This document shows, piece after piece, positions 26,155-35,239 of a stretch of DNA of 64,000 nt. Every line of letters begins with the position of its first letter. The stretch's first letter is position 1. Under the pieces are notes generated by a model that saw only the letters and a list, made by a program, of their open reading frames with translations, was not told where the DNA came from and did not search any database. The DNA lies in NCBI RefSeq assembly GCF_022436675.1, contig NZ_JAKUJZ010000002.1, positions 188,655 to 252,654 of the forward strand. Reading direction: 5' to 3'. Source of the stretch: Rheinheimera hassiensis. GTDB lineage: Bacteria > Pseudomonadota > Gammaproteobacteria > Enterobacterales > Alteromonadaceae. The translations under genes and the position numbers were made by a program.

Positions 26155-26859
26155 TTGGACATTATTGATAATTTTATCGCACCGCCCTGTAAAGACCTCG
26201 TGCATGTTTTATATCAGGATGAAGCCATCTTATTGATAAATAAGCCTTCAGGCTTGCTGAGTTTATCCGGTAAAAACCCGCTTAACCGCGACTCGGTGCA
26301 CTTTCGTTTAGTGCATGGCCAGCTGCTGCACGGCCCGCTTGGCGTAAGCCCGGCATTTGCAGACGCTAAATTACCGCACCGGTTAGACTTTGGTACCTCG
26401 GGTATGATGCTGGTCGCACTGACCCCGCATGCCACAGCGCAGCTTAATAAGCAGTTTCAGGATGGCTTCGTGCAAAAGCATTACACCGCTATGTTGGAAG
26501 GCTGGGTTAGTGCAGATGAAGGGCTGATAACAGCGCCTATTGCTAAAGATAAAAGCCAGTTTCCGCTGGTGAAAATTTGCCATAGCTGCGGCAAAGCAGC
26601 GAGCAGCCAGTTCAAAGTGTTAGAGCGGTTAAGCGAACCAAAGCGCAGCCTGGTGCAGTTTACCCCGCTTAGCGGACGCACCCATCAGCTGCGCATTCAT
26701 AGCCTGAGCATTGGCCATCCGATCCTGGGTTGTGATTTGTACCACAGTGCAACCAGCCAACAACTGGCGAAGCGGTTATTACTGCATGCCAGTGATATCT
26801 ATTTTACACACCCGCTAACTGGCGAACCATGCCACGGCCACTTTGCCAGCCCTTTTTAG
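26155..26859 (+). CDS. RluA-family pseudouridine synthase
   Basis: Converts uridine to pseudouridine in rRNA and/or tRNA. Seen: INKPSGLLSLSG, the catalytic HRLDFGTSGMML with the active Asp, and GRTHQLRIHSLSIGHPILGCDLY. Overall it is closest to RluA itself (23S U746/tRNA U32). The start is unclear: TTG at 26155 has GGGAA four bases upstream and gives an N-terminus similar in length to RluA (234 aa); a GTG at 26200 is the alternative. The upstream frame has no ATG. Confidence 0.85.
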   Translation: MDIIDNFIAPPCKDLVHVLYQDEAILLINKPSGLLSLSGKNPLNRDSVHFRLVHGQLLHGPLGVSPAFADAKLPHRLDFGTSGMMLVALTPHATAQLNKQFQDGFVQKHYTAMLEGWVSADEGLITAPIAKDKSQFPLVKICHSCGKAASSQFKVLERLSEPKRSLVQFTPLSGRTHQLRIHSLSIGHPILGCDLYHSATSQQLAKRLLLHASDIYFTHPLTGEPCHGHFASPF

Positions 26860-26934
26860 GGTTCTGTCCTCTTTGGCAAGAGCTTAGCGATCCTCTCAAT
26901 TAATTCTGTGTTTTCGTGTCGTTAAATGCTTTTT

Positions 26935-27000
26935 CCCCACAGCGGCACGGCTGAAAAGCTGTGCTTAAAGCTGCCGCAGGTTTCTTTGGTTGAGTAGGGC
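26935..27000 (-). pseudogene. creA-like 3' fragment b
   Basis: Minus-strand reading PYSTKETCGSFKHSFSAVPLW matches the C-terminal end of the intact creA-like protein (YSTKETSGSFKHSLSTVPLW) almost residue for residue. Lies in the 190-bp gap after the pseudouridine synthase. No upstream coding part is present. Confidence 0.65.
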
Positions 27001-27049
27001 AGCTCCTGCGGTATCAATAGAGTAAGAAGAAAGCCTCATATTTTGCTGT

Positions 27050-28639
27050 TTATATTCCTATGCCGTTATCTCCGGTACGAACCGCGATACCAGAGGTTAC
27101 AGATACCACCTGACGTAACCCGGAGAACGTATAACCTATGGCAGTTTGTTCTCCTGCACGGGGAGAATCTATAGCGATTTCCAGGCTGGTTCCCGCTTTA
27201 GGGGTGTAACTACCAAAAAAACTGGCTACAGTGCCGATATAGCATTGGTTAGCGATCCATACCGGGATCAGGCCTACCTGTTCCATCGAATAATGCATTG
27301 GGCGCCCGGCGTAATAAGCCTGCTGCAGGTTCGCATTTGTTCCTTCCGGTACCGGACATATGGCCTGCCCGGTCACATTCCTGCTATCAGTATCTATAGC
27401 AAATTTACCGGGTAGCCCGGCGATGGCCTGCAATAGCTGCTGCTGTTCCTGTGGGTGTTGTGTAGGGCTATTTTCATGCCATTGCTGCTGTAATTGCATA
27501 TTATATTGGTAACGTACGGTGATTACCGGAAGCTCCTGCTGGTGTAAAAATGGTCTCAGCAGATAGAGTCGCTCCATACTGAAATGTCCATCCAGCCATA
27601 CTGCATACACCTGTCCCAGTAATGTTATCCACCAGGAATGCTGGTTAGCTCCTCTGCCATTTTGCGAGAAAAACCCACCTGGAATCATCTCATCGGCTTG
27701 CGGGCCGGGATTAGTAGAATAAAACCGGTTTTTGCCCCTTTTCAATACTCCGGTATAGCTGAACAGCCCGGTTCCACCAATATAGCTCTCAATAATCAAA
27801 TCACGGCGACCATCTCCATTCAGGTCAATCAGGGAAAAATCGGCCTTTGTTGCTTCTCCGGCAGCAGTTAATAAATCGGTACGTAAAAAAGCCTGCCATT
27901 CATCATCAGTAATTTCAGCCACAGGTTTCTTGCGGGAAAGAGGCTGGTTACTGTCGTAATCAAGGGAGAAATGGGTAATGCCTTGCGAAACCTGCAACTG
28001 ATTCAACGCGCTATCCAGCGACGATAACAATAACTCCGGGTCCTGCTGCTGCAGGTTTTCCAGAATAGCGTGTAACTGCAGCAATGCCTGAGTATCAATT
28101 ACTGCCATTTCAGCTGCTGTTTTAACGACAGGTGCTGTTGGTACCGTACTTTCATCTTTATTACCGGGCTGGATAAGCGCACCGGTAGTATTAAGGCGTC
28201 CCTGAAATTCATCCATTTTCAGCAGAACCGCATTAGACCCTGCAGTAGACAAGCGATACCGCTTATCGCCAATCAGTAACGCTGTATCCTGATCCTGCTT
28301 AAGTGCCGCCAGCACAGAGGCCACTTGTGATGCAGATAAAAGAAACTGCCCTGCGGAAAGCTGCAATGCTCCGGCAGGCTCGCCATTAATATGCAATACT
28401 GCGGCTAATCCGGTGAATTCATTATTACGGCTAATCACCCGGCCAGAAACGGCTTGGTTTGGTCCAGCGTGCCGGCTTAATTCTACTTTGACATCATCGC
28501 CGCTATGCGCAATACAGGCCCCATTGTCATAACACTGGATGGCCCAGTCTTTGTAAAAAAATTCAACTTCTGTTATTGGTAATGCCCAAAGCGGAGAGCC
28601 AACAACACCAACAAAGACAGATATCAGAAAACGGTACAT
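27050..28639 (-). CDS. DUF1176 domain protein, exported
   Basis: 529 aa from the ATG at 28639 (AGGA eight bases upstream), with a signal peptide ending near PLWALP. The N-terminal half fits DUF1176: FYKDWAIQCYDNGACIA, two cysteines likely bonded, and LLKMDEFQGRLNTTGAL. The C-terminal half contains DLNGDGRRDLIIES, a calcium-binding-like loop of FG-GAP/VCBS type, and is less defined. Function unknown; probably periplasmic. A longer frame to 28678 has no ribosome site. Confidence 0.75.
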   Translation of the reverse strand: MYRFLISVFVGVVGSPLWALPITEVEFFYKDWAIQCYDNGACIAHSGDDVKVELSRHAGPNQAVSGRVISRNNEFTGLAAVLHINGEPAGALQLSAGQFLLSASQVASVLAALKQDQDTALLIGDKRYRLSTAGSNAVLLKMDEFQGRLNTTGALIQPGNKDESTVPTAPVVKTAAEMAVIDTQALLQLHAILENLQQQDPELLLSSLDSALNQLQVSQGITHFSLDYDSNQPLSRKKPVAEITDDEWQAFLRTDLLTAAGEATKADFSLIDLNGDGRRDLIIESYIGGTGLFSYTGVLKRGKNRFYSTNPGPQADEMIPGGFFSQNGRGANQHSWWITLLGQVYAVWLDGHFSMERLYLLRPFLHQQELPVITVRYQYNMQLQQQWHENSPTQHPQEQQQLLQAIAGLPGKFAIDTDSRNVTGQAICPVPEGTNANLQQAYYAGRPMHYSMEQVGLIPVWIANQCYIGTVASFFGSYTPKAGTSLEIAIDSPRAGEQTAIGYTFSGLRQVVSVTSGIAVRTGDNGIGI

Positions 28640-28738
28640 GTGCTTTCCTAAAATATAACCATCATTCAAAAATAACATTATGCTCAGACAGCATGTTTCT
28701 GTCTACGCGTGGTAAATACTACAGAAATCAATAAACAA

Positions 28739-28770
28739 AAGCCCGGCATATGAATTAATGTGCCGGGTTT
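28739..28770 (-). terminator. intrinsic terminator, minus strand
   Basis: AAGCCCGGCA and TGCCGGGTTT form a 10-bp stem. On the minus strand it is followed by TTTTGTTTATT, so it ends transcription arriving from the right, toward the DUF1176 gene. Confidence 0.7.
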
Positions 28771-28800
28771 CAGTTAGCGTTCAAAAAACAGGCTTTATTT

Positions 28801-28870
28801 GCTGCAGGTTTTTTTGCTGGAGTGGGGCAGATGCATCAGAGTTTGGTTTTTAGCATTGAAAATGCCGCTT
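28801..28870 (-). pseudogene. creA-like 3' fragment c
   Basis: The 70 bases align with 30100-30175 of the intact creA-like gene (GCTGC-GGTTT, TTTGGTGGAGT-like, CAGATGCATCAGAGTTTGGTTT). Frame is kept only in part. It lies in the gene-free stretch 28640-29122 together with fragment d, a terminator and a palindrome. Confidence 0.55.
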
Positions 28871-28965
28871 TGCAGGCAAAGCAATACGTGGCATTGACGC
28901 AGGCCTGGCGCAAAAATCAATAAAGCATAATTAATTGCGCACTGTCACTGCACCATAAACTTTTG

Positions 28966-29035
28966 TTCCCCACATCGGCACGGTAGATAAGCTGTGTTTA
29001 AAGCTGCCGGAGTTTTCTTTGGTGGAGTAGGATAA
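28966..29035 (-). pseudogene. creA-like 3' fragment d
   Basis: GGTAGATAAGCTGTGTTTAA and the following GCTGCCGGAG-TTTTCTTTGGTGGAGTA are nearly identical to 30074-30125 inside the intact creA-like gene; the CCCCACA-CGG-ACGG upstream also matches. This is the best-preserved nucleotide copy. It encodes only the C-terminal end. Confidence 0.65.
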
Positions 29036-29043
29036 ATCAAAAT

Positions 29044-29102
29044 GGGCAGGTTCATTGATAACCAGCTAAATTGCTTTTACTGGAATATCAATGAGTCTGC
29101 CC
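29044..29102. repeat. REP-like hairpin downstream of binding-protein gene
   Basis: GGGCAGGTTCATTGATA (29044-29060) and TATCAATGAGTCTGCCC (29086-29102) are inverted with 15 of 17 positions matching. On the minus strand it is followed by ATTTTGATTT and may end the gene at 29123-29845. Arms share GGGCAGGT with the hairpin at 25512-25562. Confidence 0.5.
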
Positions 29103-29122
29103 CTATCCATTCGGCGGTATAT

Positions 29123-29845
29123 CTAATCCTTCGCCGTTACTGCTAAGTGATTAAATTGTTCCAGGAACCCCGGGTTTCTGGCTAAGTATTCCTTCGAGAA
29201 ATAACAACTGAATGGCTGAGTCGATTGGGTTGTGTGATGCACCAGACTCGTTTCTACACCCGCTTCGGTTAGGGCGTGCCAAAATACATCCGCGGACAAG
29301 AATACCGCATCCAGTCGTTTGTTTGTCAGCATCGTGATCAGAGTTGAAGCCTCGCTGGTTTTAGCTGCTACCAGGTGGTCATTGTCTAGTAACCACTGAT
29401 AGGTATTGGTATTTAAACGCGTACCTATCTTTGCCTGAGCACGAAAGTGAGGGCTCGCTGGCGAGAGGGGGTTGTCATGCAGATAAAACCAGGTCCATTT
29501 GTTGTACATTACGGCGGCGCTTATTACCCCTGCCTGGTCTCTGGCCTGATTTTGTGTGGCCAGAAAAAAACCGTCTACCAACCCTTTCTGCGTTAAATCC
29601 GCTGCGACACCATGATTGGCCACTACCCTGAACTGGTATTCAAGCCCCATGGATTCAAGTAGCTGTTTTACCTTTGTAGTACCACTGCCGGTTAATTGTT
29701 GTTGTTCATCAATGTAGGTGTAAGGAGGAAAAATAGGAACTGCAAGCACAAGTTTTTCATAGGCAAAAATTGTCTTGGTATTTAGTGCGGCCCCAAAGCA
29801 CAGTAACAAAAAAGGCAGTCGTGTGGACAAATTTGAATGTCTCAT
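29123..29845 (-). CDS. periplasmic solute-binding-like protein
   Basis: 240 aa from the ATG at 29845, with a hydrophobic signal segment (LPFLLLCFGAAL) and a fold like family 3 extracellular solute-binding proteins: LAVPIFPPYTYIDEQQQLTG at the start of the mature part, then DLTQKGLVDGFF, and LITMLTNKRLDAVF. No ABC transporter genes are nearby, so it may be a stand-alone sensor or enzyme-like member. An upstream TTG extension is not supported. Confidence 0.72.
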   Translation of the reverse strand: MRHSNLSTRLPFLLLCFGAALNTKTIFAYEKLVLAVPIFPPYTYIDEQQQLTGSGTTKVKQLLESMGLEYQFRVVANHGVAADLTQKGLVDGFFLATQNQARDQAGVISAAVMYNKWTWFYLHDNPLSPASPHFRAQAKIGTRLNTNTYQWLLDNDHLVAAKTSEASTLITMLTNKRLDAVFLSADVFWHALTEAGVETSLVHHTTQSTQPFSCYFSKEYLARNPGFLEQFNHLAVTAKD

Positions 29846-30031
29846 AAGATTATTAACTTCTGCACTACATTGTACTGAGGCTGTCTGTAGGATTGATATC
29901 AAACCATAGGCAGAGCATTTTCTTCATTCTTATGTTTTGTAGTGTGGCACACTAAGGTTAACATTTCTAATTCTGCCTGGAATAAGGGCAAGGGTTATGC
30001 AAGGCTAACCACCTGCCAGTTTACACGTTCG

Positions 30032-30490
30032 TTATTGAACCTTCGCGCTATAGGCATCTGTACCCCACAGCGGTACGGTAGATAAGCTGTGTTTAAAGCT
30101 GCCGGAGGTTTCTTTGGTGGAGTAAGACAGATACATCAGGGTTTGATTTTCAACGTCGAGAATACGGCGTATTTTCATGGTTTTAAAGAAGATGCTTTTT
30201 GATTTGGTAAACAGTACCTCACCGTTTTTACTCTTATCTATTTTGGCAATCATATCGGCTGTGATGGGGCCGGTTTGGCGACAGGCGATAGAGCTGTCAG
30301 ACGGGTCGGACAGGTTAAGGTTGGCTTCGATACTGGAGACATGACAGGTAACGCCTGTTATCACCGGATCGACAATGGCATCGAGCTTGATATCCTTGGT
30401 GGTAAAAACGCCCAGCGATACGTCGCCCACTTCATTTTTGTTACAACCTGCCAGCATCAGTAGTAGTAATACACAGTAAACAGCGCGCAT
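30032..30490 (-). CDS. creA: CreA-family lipoprotein
   Basis: 152 aa with a lipobox (LMLAGC, Cys16). The mature part follows E. coli CreA: VGDVSLGVFTTKDIKLDAIV, DPVITGVTCHVS, SIACRQTGPI, and LMYLSYSTKETSGSFKHSLS where CreA has [20 protein letters not shown]. The role of CreA is unknown. SD GGAG precedes the ATG. Several fragments of the 3' end of this gene lie between 25.5 and 29.1 kb. Confidence 0.85.
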   Translation of the reverse strand: MRAVYCVLLLLMLAGCNKNEVGDVSLGVFTTKDIKLDAIVDPVITGVTCHVSSIEANLNLSDPSDSSIACRQTGPITADMIAKIDKSKNGEVLFTKSKSIFFKTMKIRRILDVENQTLMYLSYSTKETSGSFKHSLSTVPLWGTDAYSAKVQ

Positions 30491-30707
30491 GGTGTGGCTC
30501 CTTGGGGTAAGTCAGTCCAAACTATAATTGATGCCATACTGGCACGTTGGCAGTTGGAAAAAAAGCCAAACCGGGGTTTGGTATGACTGATAGTAGCGAA
30601 TGTTGCAGGTAAAGTGCAGATAGTGGCAGTTATCTTTGCTTTATCCATGTACAATGCGCGGTTTATTAGCGCGTTCAGCTTTTGAGTGCACACCTGTAGG
30701 AATTTTG

Positions 30708-31013
30708 ATGAAAAAAACATTCGCTTTAACTCACTCTAAGCTGAATACGGCCCGTTTAACTGATGCCATTAAACACGAGATTAAAAAGTATCTGGCAAGA
30801 GAGCGGCGCAAGGCGCTGCCTGACGGCACGGATTACTGGACGTTCGATTGCCGTTTTGGTGCCTCAGCAGAGGTGGCCGAAAAGATTTTTACCTCTGAAA
30901 TCAATAAACATATTGATGCTGCCGTAGCACAAGAGCTGCCGGAATTTTATGTCGAAATTCTGGCCAGAGCCTGCCAGCATAAGCCACGTTTACATGACGA
31001 AGCCGCAGACTGA
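30708..31013 (+). CDS. DUF6172 family small protein
   Basis: 101 aa, soluble: MKKTFALTHSKLNTARLTDA, then IKHEIKKYLARERRKALPDG and DYWTFDCRFG. This matches a widespread short family (DUF6172) of unknown function. The ATG at 30708 has AGGA eight bases before it; the longer frame to 30636 has no ribosome site. It precedes the RNA helicase gene by 57 bases and may share its transcript. Confidence 0.78.
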   Translation: MKKTFALTHSKLNTARLTDAIKHEIKKYLARERRKALPDGTDYWTFDCRFGASAEVAEKIFTSEINKHIDAAVAQELPEFYVEILARACQHKPRLHDEAAD

Positions 31014-31070
31014 TTTTTATCACCAGCTTCCCCCTTATTTTGACTGTGGCTGTGCTACAGAGGAACTTTT

Positions 31071-32339
31071 ATGCAATTTTCATCGTTAGATTTAGCGCCG
31101 GATTTACTGCGCGCGCTGGTTGAATGCGGTTACAGTGAGATGACACCGGTGCAGGCTCAGGCCATAGTGCCGGCGCGGCGCGGTAAAGATTTACAGGTTA
31201 CCGCGCAAACCGGTACCGGTAAAACCGCCGCCTTTGCTATTCCGCTGCTGCAACGCATGCTGGATACCCCTAAAGAAACAGAAGCGCGCCGCCCGCGGGC
31301 GTTAGTCCTAACGCCAACCCGCGAATTAGCCGAGCAGTTAGCCAATGCTATCAGTGCCTACGCGCAGTTTTTGCCATTAAGTGTTACGGCATTATACGGT
31401 GGCGTAAAAATGGGTGGCCAGGCAAATAAATTAACCGCCGGTGTTGATATGGTGATAAGCACCCCCGGCCGGTTGTTAGAGCATCTGGCCCTGGGTAACG
31501 TGATATTAAGTGATGTGGAATTTGTGGTGCTGGATGAAGCCGACCGCATGCTTGATATGGGCTTTAGCACTGATGTGCTTAAGTTGCTGCAAATGACAGC
31601 CACTAAACGCCAGACGTTGCTGTTTTCTGCCACCACTTCACCGGCGGTAAATGAGCTGTCGCATAAAATTTTAAATAATCATCAGCAAATCCGTGTGGCT
31701 AAAACCAATAGTGCGGCCGATACGGTAAACCATGTGATGTATCCGGTAGAAGAAAACCGCAAAATTGAATTGTTTGAACAGCTGCTGGCCGAAAATAACT
31801 GGTTTCAGGTACTGGTATTTACCAGCACCAAAGAGCAGGCCGACCAACTGTTAGCTGGCTTGCAACAGCGCAAAATTGATGCCGCAGTATGCCATGGCGA
31901 TAAAAGCCAGGGCGCCAGGCGCCGTGCTATCGCTGATTTTAAATCGGCAAAGTTACAGGTGTTAATTGCTACTGAAGTAGCGGCCCGTGGTTTGGATATT
32001 CAGGGGCTGGATTATGTTATTAACTTTAACCTGCCTTATTTACCGGAAGACTACGTGCACCGTATCGGCCGCACCGGCCGGGCAGGCGCAGCTGGTACTG
32101 CTATTTCTTTTGTCAGCCGTGAAGAAGAGCAAAGCTTAGAGCGTATTCAAAAGCTGATGGGTAGCGCTATTAAGCGTATCGTTAAGCCGGGCTTTGAAGT
32201 GAGTAACCGGGGTTCACTGCTCAAAAGTATCTCGCGCAAGGTACTAACCGGGCGCTCCAACAAAGCAACCGAAACCGTGATAGAGCTGGAAAACTCAAAC
32301 AAGACCAAACCTAAAACAAAACCACAGCGCACTAAGTAA
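31071..32339 (+). CDS. DEAD-box RNA helicase, RhlE type
   Basis: 422 aa with all family motifs: Q motif GYSEMTPVQAQAI, Walker A AQTGTGKT, PTRELAEQ, DEAD in VLDEADRMLDMGF, SATTS, and HRIGRTGRAG. The short basic tail lacks a defined extra domain, which fits RhlE rather than DeaD or DbpA. Likely acts in ribosome assembly and RNA turnover. SD AGAGGA precedes the ATG. Confidence 0.9.
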   Translation: MQFSSLDLAPDLLRALVECGYSEMTPVQAQAIVPARRGKDLQVTAQTGTGKTAAFAIPLLQRMLDTPKETEARRPRALVLTPTRELAEQLANAISAYAQFLPLSVTALYGGVKMGGQANKLTAGVDMVISTPGRLLEHLALGNVILSDVEFVVLDEADRMLDMGFSTDVLKLLQMTATKRQTLLFSATTSPAVNELSHKILNNHQQIRVAKTNSAADTVNHVMYPVEENRKIELFEQLLAENNWFQVLVFTSTKEQADQLLAGLQQRKIDAAVCHGDKSQGARRRAIADFKSAKLQVLIATEVAARGLDIQGLDYVINFNLPYLPEDYVHRIGRTGRAGAAGTAISFVSREEEQSLERIQKLMGSAIKRIVKPGFEVSNRGSLLKSISRKVLTGRSNKATETVIELENSNKTKPKTKPQRTK

Positions 32340-32422
32340 ATTAGTCAGGCCATGTTCATAATTTTGTGCCACGCTTAATAGCGTTTAACGGTATTAAAAC
32401 TGACATCTTTAAGGAGAAAGTT

Positions 32423-32776
32423 ATGAATACGTCAGGAAAACCTATTATTGCGTTGGGCTTAGTTTGTGTATTGGCCGCTGGCGTGGCGGGCTGCGAAAAA
32501 AACGTTATTAATGAAAAAACCGGTGTGCCTACAACTGATACCGTGGTGAAAGAAGGGCTGGCTGATGATGCCAACGTATCCAGTGCGGTAATGGAGGCGT
32601 TGCAACGTGAAGAGCAGCTTAAGCCATTTAACTTTCATATTGAAACGCGTAAAGGCGATGTAACGCTGATGGGGAAAGTGAATACGGCTGAGCAACGCAT
32701 GCTGGCCGAGCAGATCACCTTAGCCACAGCGGGCGCACATACGGTGCAAAATAAAATTGAGGTTGAAAACAACTAA
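32423..32776 (+). CDS. BON-domain lipoprotein
   Basis: 117 aa, lipoprotein signal with Cys near residue 24 (VAGCEK). The mature part holds one BON domain (VSSAVMEALQREEQL, IETRKGDVTLMGKVNTAEQR, HTVQNKIEV), a fold that binds membranes and is common in envelope-stress proteins such as OsmY. SD AAGGAG lies six bases before the ATG at 32423. Confidence 0.85.
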   Translation: MNTSGKPIIALGLVCVLAAGVAGCEKNVINEKTGVPTTDTVVKEGLADDANVSSAVMEALQREEQLKPFNFHIETRKGDVTLMGKVNTAEQRMLAEQITLATAGAHTVQNKIEVENN

Positions 32777-32885
32777 CATTGCAGCGGTGTTTCTGGCTGA
32801 TGTGCTGGTGTTTTAAGCGTGAATTTGTGATTGCTGCTTTTGTTTAGCGCTGTTTTTCTATAGGTTAGCCTTACTTAGCGGAGTA

Positions 32886-35237
32886 ATGGAATTAACACCT
32901 ATGAAATTAAGCGGTTATTGCAGTGCCTTTTACGGTATCACCGTGCTGTTTGGCAGTATTACGCTGTTGCCGGGCATTGCACAGGCACAAAATGTTAGCC
33001 CTGCACAGATTGAGCATTCGCTGTCGCTGCGCGATAACTGGATTAACCTTACCCGCAACCTGATGCTGGAACCGCAATGGGCCGCCAATGGCCACAGCTT
33101 TCACTACAAGCTAAGCGTGGAAGGCGGTTTTATGTTCTACCGCGATACCGTAGCGGCGGCAAAACCTGAACCTGCTTTTGATCATCAGTTGATAAGCCAA
33201 GCGCTTGGCACGGCAACAGGACAGCGGTTTAGCGCGCTGCAACTGCCATTTGATAGTTTCCGCTACAGCGACAGTGGCCAGCAGATCCAGTTTTATTACG
33301 ATAACCAAAGCTGGCAGTGCGCGCTTAACGGCACAGCATGTGAAAGCTTAACCCGGCAACATCAGCCTAAAGCTTTTGGTGTGGTCAGAGATTTACGCAC
33401 GCCAGCGCACAATCCGGCACGTAAATCGCCCGATGCAGCTTATCAGGCGCAGGTAATAGCGCATAATCTGGTGGTTACGGCAGCAGATGGCACGGTTAAG
33501 TACCAAAGCCAGGACGGTAACGCAGCGCAGTTTTACGATGCTGAATCTATCCGCTGGGCGCCCGACAGCTCGGCTTTACTGGTGATGAAAGTAAAACCCG
33601 GCACCGCACGCTTTGTTAGCCGGGTTTTGTCATCGCCGCAAGATCAGTTAGAACCCAAAACCCTGACTCAGCTTTACCCCAAACCCGGTGATGCAGTAGA
33701 TATTGACCAGCCGGTACTGCTACAGCTAAAAACCGCTAAGGCAACCCAGATAGACAATCAGCTGTTCAGCCAGCCTTATATGCTGGACAACGTGCAATGG
33801 CAGGCCGACAGCAGCCGCTTTACCTTTCGTTATACCGAACGCGGCCACCAGTTGGCGCGTATTATTGCCGTAGATGCCAAAACGGCGCAGCCAAAGGCAC
33901 TACTGACAGAGCGCAGCAATACCTTTATTGATCAGTGGTCGGCATTTTATCAGCCACTGCAAACGCCGGAGCAGGGTTTTATCTGGCTGTCAGAGCAGGA
34001 CGGTTGGGCGCATTTGTACTGGTATAACAAAGACGGCAAGTTAAACAACCCGATCACTAAAGGCGACTGGCGGGTGCGCGAGGTGCTGCATATAGACGAG
34101 CAAGCGCAGCAGCTGTGGTTTGCTGCCAGTGGCATGAATACCGGGCAGGATCCTTATTTTGTGCACTATTACCGCATTAACTTCGATGGCAGCGGCCTTA
34201 CCGCCCTTACCAGTGCCAATGCTGACCATCAGCTGAGTTTTTCGGCAGATCGGCAATATTATATTGATCTGTATTCGCGGGTAGATTTACCCAATGTGGC
34301 TGAATTGCGCCGCGCCAGTGACGGCAAATTGCTGCGCACCCTGGCCAAAGCGGATATCAGCCGTTTAACCCAGGCTGGTTTTAAAGCGCCGCAGTCGTTT
34401 GTGGCGAAAGGGCGTGATGGTAAAACCGATATCTGGGGTTTAATCGTTACGCCGCAAAACTTTAACCCTAAGCTGCAATACCCGGTAATTGAAAATATTT
34501 ACGCCGGGCCGCACGACAGCTTTGTGCCCAAAAGCTTTTGGCCGTTTGGTTTTCATTCTGGCGGCGATAAAGTTATTGGTATGCAGGCGTTGGCTGATTT
34601 AGGCTTTGTGGTGGTACAAATTGACGGTATGGGCACCAGCAACCGCTCTAAGGCCTTTCATGATGTTGCCTGGCAAAACCTGGCCGATTCCGGTTTTCCG
34701 GACAGAATTTTGTGGCATCAGGCCGCAGCTCGGCAATTCCCCTGGTACAATATGGCCGCAGGTATAGGCATTTATGGTGCTTCGGCCGGTGGCCAGAGTA
34801 CGGTAGCGGCGCTGCTGTTTCATCCGGATGTTTACACCACCGGTGTGGCGTTTGCCGGCTGTTATGACAACCGTATGGATAAAATAAGCTGGAACGAACA
34901 GTGGATGGGCTACCCGGTAGGGCCGCATTATGCTGCCTCGTCGGTAACAAAACATGCAGAAAAACTGCAGGGCCAACTGTTGATTATTAACGGCGAGCAG
35001 GACAGCAATGTTGATCCGGCCTCTACCATGCAACTGGTTAATGCACTAATTAACGCCGATAAAGATTTTGATTTACTGCTGGTGCCGGGCGGAGAGCACA
35101 GTACCGGGCGCTCCAGCGGCCCCATTCGTTATATACAGCGGCGCCAGTTTGATTTTTTTCTGCGTCATTTACAACAGCAGCCAACACCTGACTGGAATAC
35201 TCTGGGTTCTGGCCAGGCTGCAAAAGCCGGGATTTAA
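32886..35237 (+). CDS. S9 family peptidase, DPP4-like
   Basis: 783 aa, exported (signal peptide ending near AQAQN), with an eight-bladed propeller region followed by an alpha/beta-hydrolase. Catalytic residues can be placed: Ser633 in GASAGG, Asp706 in GEQDSNVDP and His738 in PGGEHSTG. The enzyme probably removes dipeptides from peptides in the periplasm. The annotated start is uncertain between ATG 32886 and ATG 32901; GGAG lies too close to the first. It is two bases upstream of cpdB, so the two are one operon. Confidence 0.87.
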   Translation: MELTPMKLSGYCSAFYGITVLFGSITLLPGIAQAQNVSPAQIEHSLSLRDNWINLTRNLMLEPQWAANGHSFHYKLSVEGGFMFYRDTVAAAKPEPAFDHQLISQALGTATGQRFSALQLPFDSFRYSDSGQQIQFYYDNQSWQCALNGTACESLTRQHQPKAFGVVRDLRTPAHNPARKSPDAAYQAQVIAHNLVVTAADGTVKYQSQDGNAAQFYDAESIRWAPDSSALLVMKVKPGTARFVSRVLSSPQDQLEPKTLTQLYPKPGDAVDIDQPVLLQLKTAKATQIDNQLFSQPYMLDNVQWQADSSRFTFRYTERGHQLARIIAVDAKTAQPKALLTERSNTFIDQWSAFYQPLQTPEQGFIWLSEQDGWAHLYWYNKDGKLNNPITKGDWRVREVLHIDEQAQQLWFAASGMNTGQDPYFVHYYRINFDGSGLTALTSANADHQLSFSADRQYYIDLYSRVDLPNVAELRRASDGKLLRTLAKADISRLTQAGFKAPQSFVAKGRDGKTDIWGLIVTPQNFNPKLQYPVIENIYAGPHDSFVPKSFWPFGFHSGGDKVIGMQALADLGFVVVQIDGMGTSNRSKAFHDVAWQNLADSGFPDRILWHQAAARQFPWYNMAAGIGIYGASAGGQSTVAALLFHPDVYTTGVAFAGCYDNRMDKISWNEQWMGYPVGPHYAASSVTKHAEKLQGQLLIINGEQDSNVDPASTMQLVNALINADKDFDLLLVPGGEHSTGRSSGPIRYIQRRQFDFFLRHLQQQPTPDWNTLGSGQAAKAGI

Positions 35238-35239
35238 CT

